From contig NZ_JAOTIK010000001.1 of assembly GCF_030116705.1 (NCBI RefSeq), forward strand, positions 558,001 through 622,000: DNA of 64,000 bases, in the 5' to 3' direction. This DNA comes from Streptomyces sp. ML-6. GTDB lineage: Bacteria > Actinomycetota > Actinomycetes > Streptomycetales > Streptomycetaceae. The position numbers and the translations under genes are program-made. The notes below the pieces were generated by a model. That model did not search any database and had not been told where the DNA came from. It saw only the letters and a program-made list of their open reading frames with translations. Shown here one piece after another: positions 29,775 through 38,400 of the stretch (position 1 is its first letter; each line of letters starts with the position of its first letter).

Positions 29775-30589
29775 GTCAGTGCCTCCTGGTGCGACGGGGA
29801 GGGTTCGCCACGCAGTCGGGTCTCCGCGATGTGCCGCAGGGTGGCGCGGGCCTCGGTCCTTTCGGTCAGATAGAAGTGCCCGCCCGGGAACACCCGTTCG
29901 CGCACGGGGTGCGCGAGCGCCTCGGCCCACTCCTCCGGCTCGTCCGGCTCGGCGGAAGTGTCCTCCCGCCCGTTCCAGAGTTCGTAGTCCGCCTCGGGAA
30001 CAGGAAGCGTCGCCTCCAGACGGTAGGAGTCCATGAGCAGCATGTCGTCGCCGAACGTCCTGATCACGCCCGCGAGCAGTTCCGGATCGTCGAGGACCGC
30101 CGCCGGGGTTCCGCCGTAACCGGTCAGGTGTGACAACAGAGTCTCCCGGGATCGTCGCAGCGGCGGTGCGGGAAGGGCGGCAGCCGCCGCAGCGGCCCTG
30201 CGGGGCGAGGGGGCGCTGGACACGATCACTTTCCTCACGTGGTCGCGCCGGCCCCGCGGCAGGCTCCGGAGCACGGAGTCGCACAGCAGGCCGCCGAGGC
30301 TGTGCCCGAAGAAGATCGTGGGGCGGTCCAGCAGCGGTTCCACCTGCCGGGCGACCGCACGGCGTGCCTCGTCGAAGGTGGCGAACGGCGCATCGCCGTC
30401 GCGGGCTCCCCGCCCCGGCAGGTCGATCAGTACCGACTCGGCCCCGTCGGGGAGCTCCGACGCGAGCGGCAGCAACGAGATGCCCGAGCCCCCGGCGTGC
30501 GCGAAGAAGAACACACGAAGTCCCGGCTCGCGCGCGGAGCCGGCCGTGAGGTACCCGTTGCGCATTTCGACCCGCAGGTTCGAACTCAC
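29771..30589 (-). CDS. Type II thioesterase (canonical Ser)
   Basis: 272-residue alpha/beta-hydrolase thioesterase, first gene of unit A. Motifs: FFFAHAGGSGISLLPL, IDLPGRGARDGD, nucleophile elbow IFFGHSLGGLLCDS (Ser97), HAGG-type oxyanion region and the catalytic His in VFPGGHFYLTE. It is the ordinary editing type and contrasts with the two other thioesterases here that carry Cys at this position. The GTG start lies seven bases after AAGGAGC; upstream in-frame sequence is arginine-rich leader DNA. Confidence 0.9.
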   Translation of the reverse strand: MSSNLRVEMRNGYLTAGSAREPGLRVFFFAHAGGSGISLLPLASELPDGAESVLIDLPGRGARDGDAPFATFDEARRAVARQVEPLLDRPTIFFGHSLGGLLCDSVLRSLPRGRRDHVRKVIVSSAPSPRRAAAAAAALPAPPLRRSRETLLSHLTGYGGTPAAVLDDPELLAGVIRTFGDDMLLMDSYRLEATLPVPEADYELWNGREDTSAEPDEPEEWAEALAHPVRERVFPGGHFYLTERTEARATLRHIAETRLRGEPSPSHQEALT

Positions 30590-31733
30590 CGAGATAGCTC
30601 CTTGTCCCTCTGGGCGCCTTCTTGAACGGTCGGTTCGCTCCACCGCATCGTGCCCGTGACAGGCGTGCGACCACCCCGGCCCGTATCAGACGGCCGGGTG
30701 ACGGAATTCTGGGCGGAAGTGGACGGCTATGAGCTGGGAATCGAATAGGAATGAATGCATGTGCGCGGCGCGGGTTGCCCCCTCAGAGGCTTTGCCCGAC
30801 TCCGCTGCCGCTTTTCCATCGTGCGAGAAACATGAAGATTCTCCCTGACACCTCGTCCTGTCCGGGCGGCAGTGCCCCTGACATCGGTCGCCCCCCGGAT
30901 GGATGCTTCAACGTCTACCTCACCGACATCAGCAGCCGCAAGCAACTCGCGTTATCGATAACGCCGTTCGGGTCGCCCATATGGCCCATGACCAGGCCTG
31001 GTGCGGCGGCCCGTCCGGTCCGGAACATTTCGGTCGGCGGAGCAGCGATCGGACACGAACGGCCGTATGCACCCACCGCTTCTCGCCATGATCGTGCACG
31101 CTTCCGTAACACCGTTATCCACCCTCGGACTTGAGGAAACATTCCTGTCGGATTTATCTTACGGACCACTGGATTCCGGGCCCTGTTCCGGCGCCCCCAC
31201 TCGCACGACGAGCGGTCCGCACCCCAGGCCCGCGGTCGATCGGAGCCCTGCACAATGCCTGGTCACAGCTTTACCGAGGGGCTCCCGCGACGCCACGCAG
31301 GCATCGGCGGGGCCGGGGCCGAACCCCTCTCGGGCGACCGCCCCCTTTTGGCCACCGCCATGCCTGCCGTAGGGTGCGGCGAACAGCAGTTGCGTCAAGC
31401 CATTCCGTGATCCCTGGAGTTCGTGAGAAATTACGGTGACGGACCCGGCGTGCATACTTCCGGACAGAACGGGAAGAAACGGGGGCGGGCAGCAGGAAAG
31501 TTCCGGGAAAGCGACAAAGGGCACAGCAGCGGCCGGTTCTTCACCCTTCCGTCTCCCGTTTCGTGGCGTGCGCCGCATGGCAACTCCTCAAGGGCCCGAC
31601 AAGGTTCCGGCCTCTTGGCTCCCTTTCACACACACCGCCTGCACGGGAGTGGAAGCTCCGCTTCCTCGGTTTCAAAAATTGACTCACTATTGAATTGACC
31701 ATGCTCATAAGTAATTCAAGGGGTGAGGGTACC
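30590..31733. promoter_or_regulatory. 1.1-kb divergent intergenic region between unit A and the activator
   Basis: The longest non-coding stretch of the cluster and visibly less GC-rich than the genes. It must hold the promoters of unit A (minus) and of the StrR-type activator (plus). Short open frames exist in it but have no ribosome binding site or recognisable product. A perfect 16-base palindrome lies at 30949. TTGACT at 31679 and TTGACC at 31696 precede the activator, but no clear -10 hexamer could be paired with them. No StrR/NovG-type box was found here. Confidence 0.6.
30949..30964. promoter_or_regulatory. Perfect 16-base palindrome, possible operator
   Basis: GCGTTATCGATAACGC is fully self-complementary and AT-rich against its surroundings, in the divergent promoter region. 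It resembles a dimer-binding operator. No cluster-encoded regulator of a suitable family was seen, so a chromosomal regulator would be needed. Confidence 0.5.
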
Positions 31734-32834
31734 GTGAGCAAGGAAGTCGATCCCGAAGGAATCGGGAACGATGGTTCGGAATACTTGATCAGGCTCCGGG
31801 ACAAGGGCCTTCGGGAAGCGCCCGTGGTGCTCGTGGCCGTCGACCGGTTGTCCGTCACCTCCACGCCGCGCTCCGGCGGTGAGGATGCGGAATACGTGTA
31901 TCAACTCGCTGAAGCCGAAGCGCAGTTGCCGCCAATCCTCGTGCACCGACCGACCATGTCCGTGATCGACGGCGCCCACCGGCTCCGTGCGGCCCGGGTG
32001 AGGGGTCATGGGGTCATCGCGGTTCGGTTCTTCGACGGAAGCGAGCAGGACGCCGCTCTCCTCGCCGTCGCCCTCAATGTGGCCCAGGGCCGCCCGCTCT
32101 CCCTGGCGGAACGGACCGCGGCCGCCGAGCGCACGTTCCTTTCGCACCCCCACTGGTCGGACCGGGCGGTCGCGGCGGTGGTGGGGCTGTCGCGGTCCAA
32201 GGTGGCCCAGGTCCGGCGGGACACGGCCGAAGGGGGAGACTCGGCCTGCTTCCGGGTCGGCCGCGACGGGCGCATCCGGCCCCTCAACGCCGCTCGCGGC
32301 CGCGAACTGGCCAGCGAACTCATCAGGATGAATCCGGATGCCTCCTTGCGTCAGATAGCGAAACGGGCGGGAATCGCTCCGGCGACCGTGGCCGACGTAC
32401 GGTCCCGGATGAGGCGCGGCGAGGATCCCGTCCCGCCCAAACTCCGCCCCCTGATGGCGGAGAACGGCACGACGCAGTCGCAGCCGGCCCAACAGTTCGA
32501 CCGGCTCCCGGCCGAACGGAGAAACCGGGCGGCCCAGCAGGGCGGCCTCCCGGGCGAAACCCGAAGCGCCCCGTCCTCCGCCGTGTTGAAGAAGATCGTC
32601 CACTCCCTGTATCGCGATCCGTCGCTCCGTTTCAGCGAATCGGGCCGCAGCATGCTCCGGCTCTTCGAGATGTGCGGGCTGATCGCGGAGGACCGGAGCT
32701 GGCTCACCGCCCATGCACCCGCCCACTGCCGGGAGTTGATCACCCACCTCGCGGACGGATACGCCGAGGCATGGCGACAGCTCGCCGAGGAACTCCGCCG
32801 GGAGGACAACGCCCAGGAATTACAAATGTCATGA
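31734..32834 (+). CDS. StrR/NovG-family pathway-specific activator (ParB-like)
   Basis: 366-residue DNA-binding regulator of the StrR family, whose members activate antibiotic operons. The ParB-like N-terminal part has LPPILVHRPTMSVIDGAHRLRAARVRGHGVIAVRF and ALNVAQGRPLSLAERTAAAERTF. A helix-turn-helix lies at WSDRAVAAVVGLSRSKVAQVRRD and a second HTH-like segment at SLRQIAKRAGIAPATVADVRSR. The GTG start follows AAGGGGTGAGGG; an upstream ATG in frame has no ribosome binding site. The fourth codon from the end is TTA, so translation should depend on bldA. It stands alone, divergent from unit A and convergent with unit B. Its probable target is the box at 44591. Confidence 0.9.
   Translation: MSKEVDPEGIGNDGSEYLIRLRDKGLREAPVVLVAVDRLSVTSTPRSGGEDAEYVYQLAEAEAQLPPILVHRPTMSVIDGAHRLRAARVRGHGVIAVRFFDGSEQDAALLAVALNVAQGRPLSLAERTAAAERTFLSHPHWSDRAVAAVVGLSRSKVAQVRRDTAEGGDSACFRVGRDGRIRPLNAARGRELASELIRMNPDASLRQIAKRAGIAPATVADVRSRMRRGEDPVPPKLRPLMAENGTTQSQPAQQFDRLPAERRNRAAQQGGLPGETRSAPSSAVLKKIVHSLYRDPSLRFSESGRSMLRLFEMCGLIAEDRSWLTAHAPAHCRELITHLADGYAEAWRQLAEELRREDNAQELQMS
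32820..32822 (+). other. TTA (bldA) codon in the activator gene
   Basis: Codon 363 of 366 (Leu in QELQMS) is TTA. Late TTA codons in pathway activators are a common way for Streptomyces to tie antibiotic production to development. Confidence 0.9.
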
Positions 32835-32845
32835 CCTCGTCATTC

Positions 32846-32881
32846 GGTGGTGCGGTGCCGCGCTCGCCCGGCCGCACCACC
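32846..32881. terminator. Hairpin terminator between activator and unit B
   Basis: Perfect 10-base arms GGTGGTGCGG and CCGCACCACC enclose a 16-base loop, 12 bases after the activator stop, in a 249-base gap between converging genes. Confidence 0.75.
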
Positions 32882-33083
32882 CGTACCGATGGCGGGGCCG
32901 CCCGCGCGAACCGAGGGCCGTCCCGTCGTGCCCGGCAGTCCCGTGCCCGGCTTCGGACGTGGTACGTCACCGGACGAAGGGACGTCCGCGTCCGGGGGTG
33001 TCCGGATGCCCCGGCGACGCGGCGAGGTGCCGGTGCATCCGCGCGCCCGCCGGGGACGACGGAACGGTCCTGGGCCTCCGCAC

Positions 33084-34193
33084 TCATCCAGCCGCCCCCA
33101 GTACGAGCCGCAGACCGGCGAGGCGCAGGTACGTCGAGTTCTCGTGCCGGGCGAGCCGTGCCTCCTCCGAAGCGGCGTGGGGGAAGCGGGTGCAGAAGCG
33201 TCTCAGGAGCACGACGGCCTCCGTGCGGGCCAGCGCGGCCCCGAGGCAGTAGTGGGCCCCGTGGCCGAAGGCATGCGTGTACCGGCTGCCGAGCGCCGGG
33301 GCGTGCGGCTCGCCGATGACGTCGCGGCCGTTGAGTGACAGGAGGACGAGACCGCCCGCCGGCACCCGCTCCCCCTGGATCTCCAGATCGCTGTCAGCGA
33401 CGCGCGCCACATGGCTGAGGGGAGGGTGCGTGCGCAGGACCTGCTCGGTGATGGCGTGTGCCGCCGAGTCGCCCTCGGCCCGGACGGAGGCGGCCGCCCC
33501 GGGAACCGTGACCACATGATGCAGCACGCTGCCGAGCAGCGACGCCGTCGTCTCCAGTCCGCCGAAGAGCATCATCGACGCGGTCGCCAGTCGGTACTTC
33601 TCGTCGCCCAGGTGGTCCCAGATGCCGCCCGGTCGCTCCCGGTCGGCCCCCGCGGCGGCGAGCCGGTCACACATCTCGCCCAGGGCCCGTCGGGCTTCCT
33701 CGGCGGCGTCCTGGCGGTAGACGCCGTCGAGAAAGGCGGAGATGGCTCGCGTCCAGCGGTAGAGCATCGCCACATCGACCTCGGGCAGCGTCAGCAACCG
33801 CCCCATCACCCGTGCCGGAACGACGTCGGAGACGAGCGCCACGGCGTCCCGCTCCTCCGCGGCCTCCAGCTGGTCGAGTGCGTCGTCGACGATTCGTTCC
33901 ACCTCCGGCTCCAGTGCGCGCACTCGGGCCGGGGACAGCGCGGGGCCGATCTGTTTGCGCAGCTCGGCATGGTCCGTGCCGTCGAGCTGGACGAGCCAGC
34001 GCGTCAGGATCTCCTCCAGAGAACCGTTCCGCGCCCTCGCCGCCTCGCTCATGTAGAGGTCGAGACAGCGGGCGAGACTCGCCGAGGACAGCCTCCGCTC
34101 GCAGAGCGCCGCTCGTACGGCATCCGGATCGGCCACCACCCAGCAGCCGAGCTCGCCGTAGTGGACGACTTCCCCGTCCCCTAGACCAGGCAT
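33084..34193 (-). CDS. Cytochrome P450 with altered ExxR motif
   Basis: Soluble bacterial class P450 of 369 residues, last gene of unit B. The heme loop HAFGHGAHYCLGAALAR has the Cys ligand, and the I-helix reads MLFGGLETTASLL with the Thr pair. The K-helix reads ITEQVLRTHPP: aligned with the usual EELLR..PP, the ExxR Glu is Gln (QVLR). A Glu is present one position earlier. The lid loops and SRYTHAFGHG are otherwise normal, so the enzyme probably folds and may hydroxylate the peptide or a carrier-bound residue. At 369 residues it is slightly short. The ATG lies inside the end of the AT gene (13-base overlap). Confidence 0.9.
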   Translation of the reverse strand: MPGLGDGEVVHYGELGCWVVADPDAVRAALCERRLSSASLARCLDLYMSEAARARNGSLEEILTRWLVQLDGTDHAELRKQIGPALSPARVRALEPEVERIVDDALDQLEAAEERDAVALVSDVVPARVMGRLLTLPEVDVAMLYRWTRAISAFLDGVYRQDAAEEARRALGEMCDRLAAAGADRERPGGIWDHLGDEKYRLATASMMLFGGLETTASLLGSVLHHVVTVPGAAASVRAEGDSAAHAITEQVLRTHPPLSHVARVADSDLEIQGERVPAGGLVLLSLNGRDVIGEPHAPALGSRYTHAFGHGAHYCLGAALARTEAVVLLRRFCTRFPHAASEEARLARHENSTYLRLAGLRLVLGAAG

Positions 34194-35479
34194 GCCATGA
34201 CCTCGTCCCCGACTCCGGCAGCCACGGCCAGGTCGCCGACCAGTTCGCGGCGCAGTTCCTCCTCGATGCCCTTGGCCTCCAGCAGCGCCATGACACGCCG
34301 TGCGGCCCCGGTCAGGACGTCGGTCCCGGCTCCGTCCGCGGCTCCGGCGGCTCGCGCCCGCACCATGGCGAGTGTCCTGCGCAGCTCCTCGTAGGGTTCG
34401 CGGACGCCGTTCTCGAACTCCTCCTCCGTGGCCAGGTGCGGGAACGGGGTGCCGATGGCCAGGCGAAGACAGCCGGTGAGAAAGTTCTCCGCGGTCCCCC
34501 TGTTCACCGGGACGTTCGCCGGGCGCCGTCGTGCGGAGGCGAGGAATCGGCTCGCCGCGGTGACGGTTCCCGGATCGCCGCAGGACAGCACCGTGAGCCC
34601 GGGCGCCATCGTCCGGGTGAGGTCGCGGAGCACGGTCTTGGGCCCCAGCTCCACGACGATCCGGGCACCGTGTCCGAGCAGCCCCCGGACGGCCGCGGGC
34701 CAGGAGACGCATTCGGTCAGTTGCCGCACCAGCCGCTCGGCCGCCTCGGAGCCGCCGCGGTAGGACACTCCGTCGGTCGAGGAGACGACGGGAACGACGC
34801 AGTCGCCGGGCTCCGCCGCCCGGACGGCCTCGGCGTAGGGGGCGGCGACCGCCTCCATGAGCGGGCTGTGGGGTGCGACACTCACCGGCAGCCCGCGCAC
34901 GACGCCGCCCATGTCCTGCAACCGTGCCGACACGGCCTCCAGAGCCGGTCGATGGCCGCTGATCACGGTCTGCTCGTCGGAGTTCACGTTCGCCGTGGCC
35001 ACCACATGGCCGGGGCGGGAAACCCGCGCACAGGCGCGTCCCACCTCGTCCGGCCCGAGCCCGAACACCACCCGCATGCCACCGCTCGGGGATTCGGCCA
35101 TGAGCCGTGCCCGTCGTTGCACGAGGGTGACGGCCCGTTCCAGGTCCAGCGCCTGCGCACACACCAACGCGGAGATCTCGCCGAGGCTGTGCCCGGCCAG
35201 GGCCACGACTTCCCCGAAGCCCTGCGACTCGTCCCGAAGCACATGCCAGGAGGCGACGCTGTGGACCAGGATCGCGGGCTGGACGACAGTGGTGTCGGAC
35301 AGCTCGCCGTGGTCGTCGCGTGACGCGGCCAGCAGGTCGTAGCCCAGGATTCCGGAAGCCCGCTCGTACACCTCCCGTGCCGCCGGAAACACCTGGGCGA
35401 GTTCCTGGCCCATCCCTGGGAGCTGGGAGCCCTGGCCGGGGAACACCAGCGCCGTGCGCGGAGCGGATTCTGCGGTCAC
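34181..35479 (-). CDS. Free-standing malonyl-type acyltransferase (trans-AT)
   Basis: 432-residue acyltransferase that should load malonyl groups on the AT-less PKS proteins. Catalytic motifs: LVFPGQGSQLPGMG, GHSLGE (Ser98), VQRRARLM with the Arg that binds the malonyl carboxylate, and VSVAPHSPLM with the active-site His in a FabD-like context. These features favour malonyl- over methylmalonyl-CoA. After the AT fold (about 290 residues) comes a 140-residue C-terminal extension (LTGCLRLAIGTPFPHL; EPYEELRRTLAMVRAR). It is helical, with no assignable function. Its GTG overlaps the stop of the PKS gene. Confidence 0.9.
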   Translation of the reverse strand: MTAESAPRTALVFPGQGSQLPGMGQELAQVFPAAREVYERASGILGYDLLAASRDDHGELSDTTVVQPAILVHSVASWHVLRDESQGFGEVVALAGHSLGEISALVCAQALDLERAVTLVQRRARLMAESPSGGMRVVFGLGPDEVGRACARVSRPGHVVATANVNSDEQTVISGHRPALEAVSARLQDMGGVVRGLPVSVAPHSPLMEAVAAPYAEAVRAAEPGDCVVPVVSSTDGVSYRGGSEAAERLVRQLTECVSWPAAVRGLLGHGARIVVELGPKTVLRDLTRTMAPGLTVLSCGDPGTVTAASRFLASARRRPANVPVNRGTAENFLTGCLRLAIGTPFPHLATEEEFENGVREPYEELRRTLAMVRARAAGAADGAGTDVLTGAARRVMALLEAKGIEEELRRELVGDLAVAAGVGDEVMACLV

Positions 35480-38400
35480 GATCCGGTCTTCCTTCCGTCC
35501 AGCAGCCGGGCGGCGGCATCCGGGGCGAGAGTTCCGTTCTCCACCGCTTCCAGGATCGCGTCCATCGAGTCCGGTTCCGGTGCTCCGCCCGGGGAGGGTG
35601 TTTCCAATTGGGCTGTCAGATAGTCGAGTTGGGCGCCCAGGGTGGGGTTTCCGTAGAGTTCCGCGACGTCGAATTCGAGGCCTGGGAGTTCCTGGTGGAT
35701 CAAATGGACGAACCGCAGTGCGCTCAGGGACGTACCGCCCGAGGCGAAGAAGCCGGCCGTCTCGTCCGGGGCCGCCGTTCCCAGGGTCTTTCGCCACACC
35801 GTGTCGAGCCCCTGGCGGATCCGCCCGGCGTCCGGGCCCGCCCCTCCGACCGGCTCTCCGCCGTCGGGCGATGCCGGCATGCCCCTGCTCCGGCGGAACG
35901 CGGCCCGTGCCTCCTCCCGGACGCCGGGTCCGAACGGAATGCGCAGTACCGGCTGAAGGTAGCCGACCTCCGCCAGGTCGAGACGGGCGACCATGTCCAG
36001 TTGGTGCCCGTTCCGGAAGAAGCGGTCCAGCGCCCCGCGGAACTCGGTGAAGTCGATGGGGGGAATCGGGCTCCTGCTGTCGAACTCACCGCTCTCGTCC
36101 AGCACGAGTGTGAGGTTGAGCGTGTGAGTGGGGACACCCTCGTCGGAGAACCACGGCCCCACCGCGTCCAGGTACTGGTTGACGGCGCAGCACTCCCCGG
36201 CGCCCTTCGTGCCGGACAGGGAGGAGATGGAGGAGACCAACACCAGGAAGTCGGGGGCGTCGAGCCGCAACTCCTGCTGCAACAGCCATGCCCCACGTAC
36301 CCGGTTGTCGATCCCGGCCCGGAATCGGCCGAGGTCCAGGTCCTCGATCCACAGGTGGAAGAGCTCCTTGGTGAGCATGAACGCCCCGTGCACCGGTCCG
36401 TGCTCCTCGCGGATGCGGTGGAACACGGACCGCACCGCCCCGGGGTCCGTGAGATCACACAGGAGTGACACCACACGGGCGCCACCGGCCTCCATCCGGG
36501 CGATCCATTCCTGCTGATAGGTACGCTTCGGAGCGCTTTCGGTTCCGCCGTCCCCGGCCCGGTCCCCCGGCACCCCGTTCCTGGACAGCAGCACGATCGT
36601 GCCGGCCCCTCGCTCGCTGAGGTAGTGGCCGATCTGCATCCCCAGGTAACCGGTGCCCCCGGCGAGAACGTACGTGCCACCGGGCCGGACGGGGATCTCC
36701 CGGCCCTTCTCGTCCCGCTGGCGCTCCACCACCTTGGTGTAACGCCTGCCGTCGCGATAGGCAACGAGCGGAAGGGCGGTTCCGGCCGTGGCGGCGAGTT
36801 CGCCGATGATGTCCCGGGCGACCTCGTCCGGTGTGCCGGTCAGGTCGTGATCGATGGCGATGTCGGTGACCGCAGGGAATTCCTGCGAGAAGACCCGGGT
36901 GAAACCGAAGGCCGTCACCCGGGCGGGGACCGCTTCCTCCGCCGGGATCACCCGCTCGGTCCGGCTGCTGACCACCGCGAGCCTGAGCGGGCCGGGCACC
37001 TTTCGCCGGATGAGGCTCTGCGCCAGGTGGAAGAGGGAGTGCACGCCCTCGTTCTGGGCCCGGTCGAGCCCTTCCGGACTCTTCATGGCGTCATCCACCG
37101 GCGCACAGGTCACGGCGTGCACGATCCCGCCGAGCGCTCCGAGACGTTCGGCGCCGAGTCCGTCCCACAGCGCGTCCAGGGCCTCGGGCGTGAGTTCCGG
37201 GATCGTGCGGTCGGCCTGCGGCTCCTCGTCCGGACGGCCGCCGACACGGACGAGTTCGGGCCGCAGCCCCAGCGCTCGCATTCTCTCCGCCAGGAGGAAC
37301 AGGGCCCGCTGGCCGGGGCGGGCGAACAGGACCCAGGTCGAGCCGGTGCCGAGGGATTCCTCGTCGGTCTCCACGTGCGGCTGCTCGACCCAGTCGATGT
37401 CGAAGAAGAGATCGTCGACATCCCGCCGAACGTTTCCCTCTCCGCCCGGCCAGATCCTCTGGTCGGTGTACGGGGTGGTGGGCATCGTCAGGGTCTGCGC
37501 CCGTGGAATGCACTGGATCGGTGCGGGTTCGTCGTCCCCGGCGATGAAGGAGGCGACCAGGTCCCGGACCTCTTCGCCGACCGTCGGCCCGAAGCGTTCC
37601 AGGCCCGCCAGTCCGGCTTCCCTGGCCCGCTCGTCGTCGGCGATGAAGACGCCTTGTTCGAGGAGGGCGTCAGGCACTCGTTCGAAAGCACGCACCTGAA
37701 GCAACTGCCCCAGTTTATCGGCCAGTTCCTGGGTGGACTTCGCGATGACACCGATGCGTGCGGTGCCGTGGGCACGACGTGCGCCCAGGGTGTGGGCGAT
37801 GTCCGCGAGGTCCGCGCCGGGCCGGGATTCGAGCCAGGCCGCGACAGCGTCGGCGAGCTCCCACACCGCCCGACGCGATCCGGCCGACAGCAGCACCGGC
37901 AGTGCGCCCCGGTCCTCGTCCTCCGGGCGCGGGGCCGCGCGGGCGGGTGCCTCCTCCAGGACGACGTGCACATTGGTGCCGCTGATACCGAAAGAGCTGA
38001 CCCCGGCGCGGCGGGGCCCGCCGTCGGCGGGCCCGGGCCAGCGCGCGCCGTGCGCGCTCACGACGAAGGGTGTCCGGTCGAACCCGATCACGGGGTTGGG
38101 TTCTTCGAGCCGGGCCAGCCCCGGGAACTCACCGTGCTCGAGGCACAGGACCGCCTGCATCAGCCCCGCGAGGCCGGCCGCGTCACCGAGATGGCCGAGG
38201 TTGGACTTGATGGAGCCGAGACGGCAGAAACCCACGCCCTGCGTGTCCTCCCGGAACGCACGGGTCAGCGCGTCGACCTCGACCACATCGCCCAGTTTGG
38301 TGCCGGTGCCGTGTGCCTCCACGTATCCGATCTGGTCGGCCCTCGCCCCCGCCTCACGCAGGGCGCTGCGGATGACCGCGGCCTGGGCCTCGGGGTTGGG

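Noticed and set aside
30727..31693. Small open frames in the region between unit A and the activator
   Set aside because: No ribosome binding sites, no conserved motifs and poor codon bias; treated as non-coding.
31679..31711. Sigma70-type promoter for the activator from TTGACT
   Set aside because: No -10 hexamer at 16-19 bases; the nearest A/T-rich hexamer is about 21 bases away.
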